Assembly: GCA_028583405.1 (NCBI GenBank)
Contig: JAPTMU010000091.1
Location: 185,401-249,400 of the forward strand
Direction: 5' to 3'
Length of the DNA: 64,000 nt
Source: Pogonophryne albipinna
Lineage: Eukaryota > Chordata > Actinopteri > Perciformes > Artedidraconidae
Every line of letters begins with the position of its first letter. Positions within the stretch are counted from its first letter, which is position 1. A model generated the notes under the pieces. The model was not told the origin of the DNA. It ran no database searches and was given only the letters and a program-made list of their open reading frames with translations. This document shows positions 1 through 11,751 of the stretch, piece by piece. The position numbers and the translations under genes are program-made.

Positions 1-339
1 AGCAAAACACGGAGATATGCTCACCTCTTGCTGTTATTCTGATCAAAAACGAGAAAAACCCGGCTGAAGGTTAATCCATAGGTTAATCCAATGTGTCTGT
101 CACCGACGGGTGAAAAATAGTGTTTTGGTAACACGGGTGTTCAGGTAACACTTAAAGACTTTGTTATGGAACGCAAAGCAGAGTAGGGGGCTAGTACACC
201 CTCCTGAGGGTCCGATTGTGTTTGTCATGCGAGCAAAACACGGTGAAAACCGTCTGTCTAAATTATAAATCTGGACGGAAATGTTGGGATTTCCAAAGGG
301 AGGTTCTTTGAGTAAATAAAAAATCAAGAACCTAAAGAA

Positions 340-590
340 TTGAACTATTCATATCTTAGACTGCACTGTAACTTGTAATGTTTATTTTATTAGCTTTTCT
401 TTTTAATGACTGATTTTAAATGCCATTTTCTTAATGTCTTTCATTTTTTTTATTTTTTTTAATGTTTCTTCTATTATCTTTTACTGTTTTTAAATGCCTT
501 TGTCTGAATGTCTTTCATTTTTGTAAAGCACCTTGAATTGCCTGGTGCTGAAAGGTGCTATATAAATAAACTTGCCTTGCCTTTGAAAAA
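340..590 (+). repeat. LINE 3' tail, L2-like
   Basis: A T-rich stretch is followed by a segment reading TGTAAAGCACCTTGAATTGC, then GGTGCTATATAAATAAAC and a short CTTGCCTT repeat. This is the usual 3' end of an L2-type non-LTR retrotransposon in fish. No coding part remains here, so it is a 5'-truncated copy. The family name is from memory of the tail sequence. Confidence 0.6.
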
Positions 591-1110
591 ACTATTGATA
601 ATCCATCATTCAATTTTTATGTCAAAAACGGAGTTTTCCTATTAGCTGCTAATGATAGCTTCCAGAGTGTATGACAGCTTTCTGTTTTGTCTCCTTGGAT
701 ACGAGTCCAAACAACTCACAGACTGCACCGGGCGCTGACAAGGCGCCCTGTGCCCATCAGATTTGACGACGCTGATTGGCTGAAATTATGTTTTGGCGGC
801 ATAGTTCAAAGATAGCAACAGTTGGCTTCTGCTGCACTTGCTGCACTGTCGTCTGGGCGCTGTGCAGACGACAGAGGGTAATGATACACGGGCACGGCCA
901 GGCAGGAAACATGTGACTTATCAGTAACTTTAGACATCGTAACACAATTTTAAACGAGATTTTATTGTAGATTATACATTTTACTGATACAAATTATATA
1001 ATATTTACCTTGTTCATTAAAAATAAAAATAAAAAAGATATTTTTGAAATATGTATTTTTTTATTTTTTTTATTTTTAATGTGGGAAGAGGAGGGGCGGC
1101 CGCATACATA
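591..1110. other. No gene seen
   Basis: No coding signal is visible. A perfect 10-bp inverted repeat (CTGTCGTCTG at 846-855, CAGACGACAG at 864-873) could form a short hairpin. From about 955 to 1080 the sequence is A/T-rich. Confidence 0.4.
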
Positions 1111-1114
1111 CTCA

Positions 1115-1720
1115 AATACAGAGGTACAGTAACTACCATTTAGAGGTACTTTACTTTAGTATTTCAACATTATGCTACTGTGTACTTCTACTCACTACAG
1201 TTCAGAGGTACATGGTGTACTTCTAATCCACTACAGTTCAGAGGTACATGGTGTACTTCTACTCACTACAGTTCAGAGGTACATGGTGTACTTCTACTCA
1301 CTACAGTTCAGAGGTACATGGTGTACTTCTAATCCACTACAGTTCAGAGGTACATGGTGTACTTCTAATCCACTACAGTTCAGAGGTACATGGTGTACTT
1401 CTACTCACTACAGTTCAGAGGTACATGGTGTACTTCTAATCCACTACAGTTCAGAGGTACATGGTGTACTTCTACTCCTCTACAGTTCAGAGGTACATGG
1501 TGTACTTCTACTCACTACAGTTCAGAGGTACATGGTGTACTTATACTCACTACAGTTCAGAGGTACATGGTGTACTTCTACTCCTCTACAGTTCAGAGGT
1601 ACATGATGTACTTCTACTCCACTACAGTTCAGAGGTACATGGTGTACTTCTACTACAGTTCAGAGGTACATTGTGTACTTCTACTCACTACAGTTCTAAA
1701 AAGCCCTAAAGGCTAAAAGC
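1115..1720 (-). repeat. hAT-derived fragment amplified into a 35/36-bp minisatellite
   Basis: About 14 units of 35 or 36 bp, each containing CAGTTCAGAGGTACATGG, run from about 1195 to 1695. The sequence before them (1150-1195) and one unit match, in reverse orientation, a single-copy stretch near the right end of the hAT element at 56019-57461 (around 57300-57390). I infer that one transposon segment was amplified here. Open frames across the array follow from the repeat and are not genes. Confidence 0.8.
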
Positions 1721-1725
1721 CTGAG

Positions 1726-2290
1726 ATTATGGAATAAAACCAATAAATAAAAACAAGGATAATTGTGTGTTATTGGTGAGTAAATAAAAGTGTGTTATTT
1801 AGAAAAGAATAACAAATTAGAAGGAAAAAAAGATTAAAGAAATACAGGTGTCAGTATTCTGAGGCTCTGAGACATTTATTTTCCTCACAGACGACAAAAA
1901 AAGTCTGACATTATACGATTTAAAATAAAAGCAATGATCGTGGCTTGATATTGAGTTAGAACATGTTGTTATGAACCACAGCTTTCCGGTCTTCCAGGAC
2001 CCGAACGGAGAGAAAGACGCAGGCACGAAACACACTACCCGTAGAAATACATGGCTTTTAAAATCGTTCTGTGTGACACGAAAAAAAGGGGGAAATCGTG
2101 TTGGTGAACACGAATCAATAGATTACATGTCGTGACTATAACACGAAATGCCGTGAGACTGGGTTGATCATCAATACACCGATTTAATGATGTGTGTGTT
2201 TTGGTTTTTCAGAACGACTTCTCAACTCAGGAGGACTTTTGAATCGAGACTTATTTTGAACATGAAGGAAACTATTTAAGAACTTATGTT
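1726..2290. other. No feature recognised
   Basis: A/T-rich sequence without a convincing coding frame or recognisable repeat. Confidence 0.3.
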
Positions 2291-2306
2291 TCTATTTGTA
2301 GGCCTT

Positions 2307-2500
2307 GACACACACACACACACACACACACCCTCCCATAGACACACACACACCCTCTCACACACATACAGAAACCCACACTCAAATACACACCCTCCCA
2401 TAGACACACACACACACACACACAAAGACACACCCTCGCTCCCATAGACACACACACCCTCTCACACACACACAGAAACCCACACTCAAATACACACCGT

Positions 2501-2566
<66 letters not shown>
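2307..2566. repeat. (CA)n microsatellite cluster
   Basis: Interrupted CA tracts are separated by short pieces such as CCCTCCCATAGACACAC. The longest pure tract is at about 2507-2564. The long cysteine/valine frame on the other strand is an artefact of the dinucleotide repeat. Confidence 0.95.
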
Positions 2567-2568
<2 letters not shown>

Positions 2569-2809
2569 CAGCCAGACTTCACATGTCACAGTCCATGATA
2601 TTGACAGAAATTGACTCAAACCTCTCCTCCCAGTATTAAGACCAGAGGCCAGTTATTGTCAACCATTAATATCGTGTCTCATTCTCAGTTCAAAGCATTT
2701 GAACATAGAATAGAGTTGTGTCTCTAACATGTTCAATACATTGACAAATCTAAATAATAATAATAATAATGATAATAATACAGTTGTAGAAGTTGTACCC
2801 AAATATCAG

Positions 2810-3060
2810 AGGTGGAAGAAGTACTCAGATCAGAATCAGGTTTATTGCAGGTGCGTTTACACATAAGAGGAATTAGCTTTGGTATCTGCGAACATCCACG
2901 ATCTAACAAAATAAGTTGCCAAGTAGGTAGGCTAACAAAATAAATATATAAGGATAATAGAATATAAGCATTTAAAGACAAGTATTTACACAAAATGTAA
3001 ATGTAACTATACAAATAACGTTAAAAGCTAAAAAACAAAAGGACAATGAGTATATGGCAA
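2810..3060 (+). repeat. hAT terminus joined to a fish interspersed repeat
   Basis: CAGAGGTGGAAGAAGTACTC at 2811 is the left end of the hAT family that is complete at 56019-57461. It breaks off after about 24 bp into ATCAGGTTTATTGCAGGTGC, the start of another repeat common in fish. Only the end of the hAT element is present. Confidence 0.5.
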
Positions 3061-3410
3061 ACTACAGTGTATTATTATATGAGATGACCGCTCCACCCCA
3101 CTGGACATGAGACTGTCAAAGGTCCCATGTCCAGAACTACTGATCATAATTCCATTGTTGAGGTATACTAAAATACATTTATATTGTGCAATTTTCCAAA
3201 CTCACGCCAACCCCAGCTCACAGTGTCCCGCTCCTCGCAGCAGCGAGCCTCGCAACGTCCTGCCGAGTGTGTGTGTGAGGAAGTCCGCGGATTGGTCCAA
3301 ACGTAATGGTTCCGCAGACGTTACGTCACTATACCGAAATACGTCACTATACCCAGGAAGTAAACAATGGAAACAGAGAAATGTCCAACGAGGCGTTCTG
3401 GGGCAGGCAG

Positions 3411-5350
3411 GTCTTCTCTGTGTGAGAGTGTTACTCTCTACAGGGTGCACTTTGAGGGTTTGAGACTCTGCAGACAGGTCTTCTCTGTGTCAGAGTGTTA
3501 CTCCCTACAGGGTGCACTTTGAGGGTTTGAGACTCTGCAGACAGGTCTTCTCTGTGTGAGAGTGTTACTCTCTACAGGGTGCACTTTGAGGGTTTGAGAC
3601 TCTGCAGACAGGTCTTCTCTGTGTCAGAGTGTTACTCTCTACAGGGGGCACTTTGAGGGTTTGAGACTCTGCAGACAGGTCTTCTCTGTGTCAGAGTGTT
3701 TCTCCCTACAGGGTGCACTTTGAGGGTTTGAGACTCTGCAGACAGGTCTTCTCTGTGTCAGAGTGTTACTCCCTACAGGGTGCACTTTGAGGGTTTGAGA
3801 CTCTGCAGACAGGTCTTCTCTGTGTCAGAGTGTTACTCCCTACAGGGGGCACTTTGAGGGTTTGAGACTCTGCAGACAGGTCTTCTCTGTGTCAGAGTGT
3901 TACTCTCTACAGGGGGCACTTTGAGGGTTTGAGACTCTGCAGACAGGTCTTCTCTGTGTCAGAGTGTTACTCCCTACAGGGGGCACTTTGAGGGTTTGAG
4001 ACTCTGCAGACAGGTCTTCTCTGTGTCAGAGTGTTACTCCCTACAGGGTGCACTTTGAGGGTTTGAGACTCTGCAGACAGGTCTTCTCTGTGTCAGAGTG
4101 TTACTCTCTACAGGGTGCACTTTGAGGGTGTGAGACTCTGCAGACAGGTCTTCTCTGTGTCAGAGTGTTACTCCCTACAGGGTGCACTTTGAGGGTTTGA
4201 GACTCTGCAGACAGGTCTTCTCTGTGTCAGAGTGTTACTCCCTACAGGGTGCACTTTGAGGGTTTGAGACTCTGCAGACAGGTCTTCTCTGTGTCAGAGT
4301 GTTACTCCCTACAGGGTGCACTTTGAGGGTTTGAGACTCTGCAGACAGGTCTTCTCTGTGTCAGAGTGTTACTCCCTACAGGGTGCACTTTGAGGGTTTG
4401 AGACTCTGCAGACAGGTCTTCTCTGTGTCAGAGTGTTACTCTCTACAGGGTGCACTTTGAGGGTTTGAGACTCTGCAGACAGGTCTTCTCTGTGTCAGAG
4501 TGTTACTCCCTACAGGGTGCACTTTGAGGGTTTGAGACTCTGCAGACAGGTCTTCTCTGTGTCAGAGTGTTACTCTCTACAGGGTGCACTTTGAGGGTTT
4601 GAGACTCTGCAGACAGGTCTTCTCTGTGTCAGAGTGTTACTCCCTACAGGGTGCACTTTGAGGGTTTGAGACTCTGCAGACAGGTCTTCTCTGTGTCAGA
4701 GTGTTACTCCCTACAGGGGGCACTCTGAGGGTTTGAGACTCTGCAGACAGGTCTTCTCTGTGTCAGAGTGTTACTCTCTACAGGGTGCACTTTGAGGGTG
4801 TGAGACTCTGCAGACAGGTCTTCTCTGTGTCAGAGTGTTACTCCCTACAGGGGGCACTCTGAGGGTTTGAGACTCTGCAGACAGGTCTTCTCTGTGTCAG
4901 AGTGTTACTCCCTACAGGGGGCACTTTGAGGGTTTGAGACTCTGCAGACAGGTCTTCTCTGTGTCAGAGTGTTACTCCCTACAGGGTGCACTTTGAGGGT
5001 TTGAGACTCTGCAGACAGGTCTTCTCTGTGTCAGAGTGTTACTCCCTACAGGGTGCACTTTGAGGGTTTGAGACTCTGCAGACAGGTCTTCTCTGTGTCA
5101 GAGTGTTACTCCCTACAGGGTGCACTTTGAGGGTTTGAGACTCTGCAGACAGGTCTTCTCTGTGTCAGAGTGTTACTCCCTACAGGGGGCACTTTGAGGG
5201 TTTGAGACTCTGCAGACAGGTCTTCTCTGTGTCAGAGTGTTTCTCCCTACAGGGTGCACTTTGAGGGTTTGAGACTCTGCAGACAGGTCTTCTCTGTGTC
5301 AGAGTGTTTCTCCCTACAGGGTGCACTTTGAGGGTTTGAGACTCTGCAGA
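3411..5350. repeat. 67-bp tandem satellite, 29 units
   Basis: Units begin with GTCTTCTCTGTGTCAGAG at 3411, 3478, 3545 and so on to 5287. That is exactly 28 steps of 67 bp, so no length change accumulated. Units differ at a few positions, for example TACTCCCT or TACTCTCT, and GGGTGCAC or GGGGGCAC. A single copy of the unit lies in the related terminus at 39630-39710, and a diverged one in reverse at 19295-19365. The array therefore grew from ordinary subterminal transposon sequence. Confidence 0.97.
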
Positions 5351-5417
5351 GCGTTCACATGCAGAAGCTACAGAACACAAGGGGACGGGTCAGAACCAGA
5401 GAAGCAGGACATGGGAC

Positions 5418-5990
5418 CAGGGTTCGAATTACCTATTTGCTTTCAGGGAGCCCTATTTTGTTTTGGCAATCATATATAGGCAGACCTGAAAGATGTATAT
5501 GTTTCCTGCATTAGATCAACATTGATTGCCAATACCTTGTTTGGTAGGACATCTTTTTTTCTCCTCTCCGAATTCTCGATCTCTTTTTCGGTGCCTGTCT
5601 CTTATGGTGCTTATAGATCTGTTCCCGCAGGCTGTTGATCACTGCTGACTTTCCCCTGAATCCATTCTTGTGAAAGGTGCACTCCGGTGGGTTGTTCTGC
5701 CAGCGGCAGGGAGATCAATACACTTTTCGCCTCTTTGAAAATCTCACATCCACATTTTTTTTGCCGCCGTAACCATAGCAACGTAAGTAGCTTAAAGAAT
5801 GCAGCGCCGCCACGTACAGATGGCAACACCCAGAAACTGTAATGAACAATGACTTTTATTTACAGAAAGTCAACATTTCTAATCTGTGTGACACAAATCT
5901 GCGTCTCCCCCTATTTATCTCAAAGTCGGTCTTCAGGGGAGCCCCCCCCCCTCTTTAGAGGAGCCTGGCTCCCCCCCATTGCGAACACTG
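5418..5990. mobile_element. hAT element nested in another element's terminal repeat
   Basis: It starts CAGGGTTCG and ends GCGAACACTG, as hAT termini do. Both sides carry the 8-bp duplication CATGGGAC (5410-5417 and 5991-5998), which is part of the older element's inverted repeat. The interior has no transposase frame. It postdates the 3120-6000 element. Confidence 0.85.
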
Positions 5991-6303
5991 CATGGGACCT
6001 TTAAACACCCGAACTCTGTGAAGAACATCCATTACATTCATCTGTTTGCATCTTGAACATTATTCATCTACATATCATATTCCATGTATTTGTATATAGA
6101 CTCTCCTTGCACTATTTCATATATATTTGTATTTACTTGCACATCTCAAAACATTCTCTTGCACTATTTGATCAGTTCGATGTCCTATATTCCTGTTGCT
6201 CTGTTGGAGGACGACTTCAGTTTTCATTGAGATATCTACACTGCAGTTGCTGAGCTCATGGTGAGAGAGACTTGAAATGATTTGAATAATTTTGATGTGT
6301 TAC

Positions 6304-6540
6304 TTAAAGGTGGGGTCATTTCAGAGAAACCAGCTCGAGTGCGCTAGAATTTGAAAATACACAACCGGAAGAAATCTGCCCCTTCCTCACAGAGCCCCTC
6401 CTCCAACACACACGAACGCGCACATGACCAATGAGGGCAGAGATCAGTGTGTGCACAGATGGAAGGCTGACAGGCAGGTAGGCCATCCAGTTACTTTAGC
6501 CGGCTCAGATGATTGGTCGTGCTTTTTACAGCGCCACAAT
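6304..6540 (+). repeat. TTAA-type MITE fragment
   Basis: Starts TTAAAGGTGGGGT and continues TTTCAGAGAAACCAGCT. The same sequence returns at 52213-52385, including AGCCCCTCCTCCAACACAC and the following GATGGAAGGCTGACAGGCAG. The TTAA at the start suggests TTAA target duplication. The far end is not resolved. Confidence 0.6.
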
Positions 6541-6649
6541 ATTCTAAATGTTTTATTGTATTTACTGCCATTTTAATCGCAGCGAGTCTTTCCCCAATAA
6601 GGGGCGTGGCCTTAGTAGAGGGAAAGCAGCGTCATTCTATTATAGAGTG

Positions 6650-7050
6650 GTGAAGTCACGCCCATCTACTTCCGCCCCATGGGACCTTATTTCAGAAAAA
6701 TAATGTATTGAAGTCAATGGAGAGAGAAAACGTATCTTTCGATCCCGTTTGAATTGTGCCATGAATTACAAATATGATGTTTGTCAATCTTAAAAAATAA
6801 TTTCCACGTCAAAAAAGTCAGTTTGTCGTAAAACTGCGCTTCACACAAAAACATTTGTTACTTCAGTTTTACGACACATTTTTATTTTTTTGACTTGCAA
6901 AATTATCTTTTAAATTGACAAACATCATATGTGTAATTCGTGGCACAATTCAAACGGGATCGAAAGATAATCTTTCTCTCCCCATTGACTTCAATACATA
7001 CTTTTTCCAAAATAAGGTCCCATGGAGGTCCACCGGAAGGGGAGGGGCTT
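6650..7050. mobile_element. Fold-back (long inverted repeat) element
   Basis: The left arm, about 6677-6837, pairs imperfectly with the right arm, about 6862-7023, around a ~25-base loop. Matching pieces include CATGGGACCTTATTT with AAATAAGGTCCCATG (one gap), and GATCCCGTTTGAATTGTG with CACAATTCAAACGGGATC. The similarity extends weakly outward to the 'acgcccatctacttccg' flank. No protein is encoded. It is a hairpin-forming MITE. Confidence 0.8.
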
Positions 7051-7216
7051 CGCCTCTCTGAAAACATAATTAAAATAAAAGGAAAATAATTGACAAGTAC
7101 GAAGATGAGAGGAAAGTGCTAGCTACAGTTAGCTAACGAAACACTCAGCCTTGCTCTGGGGAATCTGCTAGGGACCTCAGAGAGAGTCTTTAAGCTGCTG
7201 AACACATTCTTAGAAG

Positions 7217-7768
7217 CAGGGGCGGTTCTCCCCTAACACTGACTTTGGACCCCCCTGTGGCCCACCTAAAAAAAAAAAAAAGTTTATGATTAAACGATTT
7301 CTTGGCTGACGGAATAGGTGGAAGTAACGATATTTGTCATTCTAGTCGGACCCATTAGAGCAGGGGTCTCCAACACGTCGATCACAAGCTACCGGTATCT
7401 CGCAAGCCCTCAATAGCCCACACTTTACAAATGTTTTTTTTTATAACGCAAGCCGTCATCGGCTGCATGCCCCCGGACCCCCCTAGAGGAGGTGAGGTCC
7501 ACCCCCAAATAAAGCAGGTTAAAATAATTAAATAACATACATTTTATTTTAGTAAACACTGCAAACGGGTCCCACAGACCCGAACAGCACACAAAGGTAG
7601 GCATATAATAATGTGTAATGAAACAAATACCAATAACTGTATTGCATTGTTTTCTTAGGTGTATGCGAAATTACTTCATACGGTCTTTGTCTTTTTCGTC
7701 CTGCATTTATTGGGCCCCCCTCAGACAATAACTGGCCCCCCAGTCAAATTGGTCTAGAACCGCCACTG
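7217..7768. mobile_element. Non-autonomous hAT element
   Basis: Terminal inverted repeats CAGGGGCGGTTCT and AGAACCGCCACTG are flanked by a perfect 8-bp duplication, CTTAGAAG (7209-7216, 7769-7776). The interior contains pieces of other fish repeats, for example GCAGGGGTCTCCAACACGTC near 7361, and no transposase frame. Confidence 0.9.
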
Positions 7769-7904
7769 CTTAGAAGCAACCAGAATTACAGAAATATATA
7801 TTTATTTTTATAATTTTTTCTTTTTCTACTATTTAGTTATCAACACCGTTTAATTTATATGTATTTATTTTACCTGCTTTAGACATGTGGATTGGGGGAT
7901 TTTG

Positions 7905-8275
7905 TTCCGAGGAAAAATTCTGAATTCTGACTTTTCTGAAAATTCAGATTTCTTGATTTTCTCAAAATTCTGACTTTTTTCTGAAAATCTGATAATTCTG
8001 ACTTTTTTCTGAAAATCTGATAATTCTGACTTTTTCTGAAAATCTTAGATTCATGATTTCTCTTCTGATAATTAAATTGGTTGTTGTGTTACCATATCTA
8101 CATTTTTGGGACGACGACGACGACCTGAAAATTCGAAAATCTCTAAATTGAGTTTTTTTTGGGGAAATCTAAGAATTCTTACTTTTATCTGAAAACCACA
8201 ATTTTTTGATCAGAAAATGTGGACTTTTCTCTAATCTCAAAATTCAGATATGTCTGAAAATCTCAAAATTCACAG
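7905..8275. repeat. Degenerate 'CTGAAAATCTCAGAATTCTGACTTT' repeat block
   Basis: Many diverged copies of a roughly 20-25-base motif of the type CTGAAAATCTGATAATTC and TCTGACTTTTT follow each other. The same motif fills large parts of MED4 intron 6. It is a degenerate simple-sequence family lying just beyond the MED4 3' end. Confidence 0.75.
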
Positions 8276-8294
8276 TCTTTATTAAAAAAAATGA

Positions 8295-8300
8295 TTTATT
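8295..8300 (-). promoter_or_regulatory. Polyadenylation signal of MED4
   Basis: AATAAA on the minus strand, about 575 bases beyond the MED4 stop codon. A second AATAAA is 17 bases further on, at 8278-8283. Either would give a 3' untranslated region of about 600 bases, including the CA repeats and the duplicated coding piece. Confidence 0.5.
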
Positions 8301-8386
8301 TACAAGGCAGATTGTGTACAACACTATTTACACAGACGTGAACCACAGCATGAGTCAAGATTGGCATTTAACAAACACAGAGGGGA

Positions 8387-8540
8387 CAAATCTGCTCAGA
8401 TTAACAAAACAGATTCAAACACGGGTCACCAGAGAGAAGGGGACTGGGTTTCTGATGAGGCCCAAATCTGCTCAGATTAACAAAACAGATTCAAACACGG
8501 GTCACCAGAGAGAAGGGGACTGGGTTTCTGATGAGGCCCA
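8387..8540. repeat. Two-copy 76-bp tandem duplication in the MED4 3' UTR
   Basis: The block from CAAATCTGCTCAGATTAAC to TTTCTGATGAGGCC is repeated once at a 76-bp interval (starts 8387 and 8463) with almost no change, so the duplication is recent. CA-rich sequence follows up to 8665. Confidence 0.85.
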
Positions 8541-8665
8541 AATCTGTGTGCTCACTGGTGACACCGACACACACTTTCTGACACACACACACACACATTT
8601 TCTGACACACACACAAACACGTTCTCTCACACACACAAACACTTTCTCACACAAACACACACACT

Positions 8666-8733
8666 CTCTGTTCAGTCGGAGTCACTGCTGCTGGACGAGT
8701 CGGTGGACATGGCTTCCACGTCGTCCTCGTTCT
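8666..8733 (-). pseudogene. Partial duplicate of the MED4 terminal coding segment
   Basis: The last ~60 coding bases of MED4, from the acidic [13 protein letters not shown] part through the stop codon (8672-8674), are repeated about 200 bases downstream of the true end. This copy has one AGC-type serine codon pair fewer and a few substitutions. It lacks the upstream part of exon 7 and its acceptor. CA tracts separate it from the real stop at 8876, so it probably lies in the 3' untranslated region. It probably arose by slippage or unequal exchange between CA tracts. Confidence 0.85.
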
Positions 8734-8875
8734 TTCTGACACACACACAAACACTTTCTCACACACACACTTTGACACACACAAACACTTTCTCACACAC
8801 ACACACAAACACTTTCTCACACACACACAAACACTTTCTCACACAAACACACACTTTCTCACACACACTCTGTGT

Positions 8876-11716
8876 TCAGTCGGAGTCGCTGCTGCTGCTG
8901 GACGAGTCGGTGGACATGGCCTCCACGTCGTCCTCGTTCTCCTTGTTGTGACCCGGAGGCTCCAGGCCGAAGTCGTTGCCGTGGTGAGGAGGAAGCATCG
9001 ACACGGAAACATCTGAAGACTGCCACGGGTAGTGAGGGGTCAGGACGTCTGGGGGGGAGAGAGAGAGAGGGAGAGAGAGGGGGAGAGAGAGAGAGAGAGA
9101 GGGGGAGAGAGAGAGAGAGAGAGAGGGGGAGAGAGAGAGAGGAATCTCAAGATTCTGACATTTTTGGAAAATCTCAGAATTCTGAAATTTGTTCAGAAAA
9201 TGCTGACTTTTACCAAAAAACAAAAAAAAAGATTCAGAAAATTCAGACTTTATTCTCAAAATCTCAGAATTCTGTATTTTTTCTGAAAATCCAGACTTTC
9301 TGAGAATTAAATTAGTTGGTTACTGTCTCCGCATCTTGGGGATGTAACGACGATGTAGTGACCGCAGGTGGAAAGGACAGAAGATGAGCAAAACCTCAGG
9401 TCTCTCAGAATTATGACCTTTATTCTGAAAATCTGACTTTTTTAGAAAATCTCAAAATTATGACTTTCTGAAAATCTGAACATTTTAACTTTATTCTCAA
9501 CATCTATAAATTCTTACTTTTTTTTGAAAATCTAAGAATGCTGACTTTTTTCTGAAAATGTGGACTTTATTCTCAACATTATGTTTGTTATATATAATTA
9601 TTATTTGCATAATGAAAATAAGAAAATTCTGATTTTTTTTGTGGAAAATCTCAGAATCATAATTGTTTCTTCTGAGAATGAAATGATTGGTTGCTATGTT
9701 ACCGTCTCCACATCTTAAGGACAGAAGATGAGCAAAACCTCAGAACTCTCAGAATTCTGACCTTTATTCTGAAAATCTGATTTTTTGGAAAATCTGAAAA
9801 TTCTATCTTTGTTCTCAAAATCCTGACTTTTTGTGGACTTTATTCACAACAATATTTTTGTTATATATAATTATTATTTGCATAATGATATTTTTTCTGA
9901 AAATTAAAGAATTCAGACTATAATCTCAAAATCCACACTATTTCTGAAAATCTCAGAATCATGATTGGTTGCTATGTTACGGTCTCCACATCTTGGGGAC
10001 AGAAGATGTGATGACCGCAGGTGGAAAGGACAGAAGATGTAATGACCGCAGGTAGAAAGGACAGAAGATGTAATGACCGCAGGTGGAAAGGACAGAAGAT
10101 GTAATGACCGCAGGTGGAAAGGACAGAAGATGTAATGACCGCAGGTGGAAAGGACAGAAGATGTAATGACCGCAGGTGGAAAGGACAGAAGATGTAATGA
10201 CCGCAGGTGGAAAGGACAGAAGATGTAATGACCGCAGGTGGAAAGGACAGAAGATGTAATGACCGCAGGTGGAAAGGACAGAAGATGTAATGACCGCAGG
10301 TGGAAAGGACAGAAGATGTAATGACCGCAGGTGGAAAGGACAGAAGATGTAATGACCGCAGGTGGAAAGGACAGAAGATGTAATGACCGCAGGTGGAAAG
10401 GACAGAAGATGTAATGACCGCAGGTGGAAAGGACAGAAGATGTGCAAAACCTCAGATCTCTCAGAATTCTGACTTTTCTTCTCAAAATTCAGAATTCTCA
10501 AAATGCTCTCAGCGTACCTGGAAGCCTCCCGGCAGCGAGGGCGTCTCCCGGCAGGTGTCCGTTCACCCCATTGGTCGGCAGGTTGGCCATGTGACCCAGC
10601 ATGCCGCTGCGCATCTCCAGGTCCGTGGGGTACGGCCTGCGGGGGTCGCCTGAAACAACAGGTGTTACCAGGTTTCTGAGGAGAAGTCATTAAAGCAGCT
10701 TCCCTGCGCCTCGTAGCTCCCTGGTTCAACCAATCAACAACTTTGTTAACCCTGCAAGGGGCAATAGGTGCCAGGTACACACAGGAAGAAAGCACACCTG
10801 GATGGGGATCATTCACACCATCAAAAGTTCATCACAATAAATAAGTAAAAGTTTGAGTGCATGAATGATTTTGAAATGCGATTTGTCTTAAAAGCAGGCA
10901 GAGCGTGTGTTTGTTCTGAAGGCTTATGAACCTTTAAATTGAGTTTTCATTCAAACCACTAACATCTGGTTTTGTGTCGCTTCCCTTTTCCCAACGAGCT
11001 GGGACGTAGCCCAAAGACTTCAATCCTATCACCTGCTACCACACTACACTTATCTATTGAAGACACTGGATGTGTATTTTGAGAATGTTCAGCATGCTTA
11101 TCCTTTAACACTAAGCTGCCTCTGGAGCTTGACTTGTGACATGTCCCTCTGTGGGACGAATAAAGGTCTTCTGCTTCATCGATCTCCTTCTGAAGCACTG
11201 GATCGGTTTTCTCTTTCCTATCAAACACGGAATCCGCTTCAAGCTGATCTTAAAACCCTTTGCTCAATAAAGACATCATAGTAGAGACGAGGAACATTTA
11301 GGGAGGAGACAGACAAGAAGTGGTTCCTACCGGGGACCCAGTTGAGCGGCGCACACACGGCGTTGCTGGCGCTGATCCTGTGAGCGTACTTTATGATTTC
11401 CTCTGAGGAGATGCTCCCTAAAGACAGAGAGAGAGAGAGAGAGACATGGAGAGAGAGAGAGAGAGAGAGGGAGGAGAGAGATGGAGAGAGAGAGAGACGG
11501 AGGGAGAGAGATGGAGAGAGAGGAGAGAGAGATGGAGAGAGAGAGAGAGGAGAGAGAGAGAGGAGAGAGACGGAGGGAAAGGAGAGAGAGAGACGGAGAG
11601 AGATGGAGAGAGAGAGGAGAGAGAGACACAGAGAGAGAGAGAGAGAGGAGAGAGAGACGGAGGGAGAGGAGAGAGAGAGATGGAGAGAGAGAGGAGAGAG
11701 AGACACAGAGAGAGAG

Positions 11717-11751
<35 letters not shown>

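Larger units (their letters stand above)
3120..6000 (-). mobile_element. Non-autonomous TTAA-flanked element related to the THAP transposon
   Basis: The ends are perfect inverted repeats: AGGTCCCATGTCC at 3120-3132 and GGACATGGGACCT, split by a nested hAT and completed at 5991-6000. The right flank is TTAA (6001-6004) and the left is TCAA (3116-3119), probably a mutated TTAA. The first ~85 bp match the reverse complement of the right end of the THAP element (27265-27351). The other end matches the reverse complement of its left end (19226 onward). This copy is therefore an inverted deletion derivative without coding sequence. A 67-bp satellite fills most of it. Confidence 0.75.

Noticed and set aside
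9913..10816. 190- and 279-residue minus-strand frames
   Set aside because: They translate the 31-bp minisatellite in shifted frames and partly run over MED4 exon 6 in a wrong frame.
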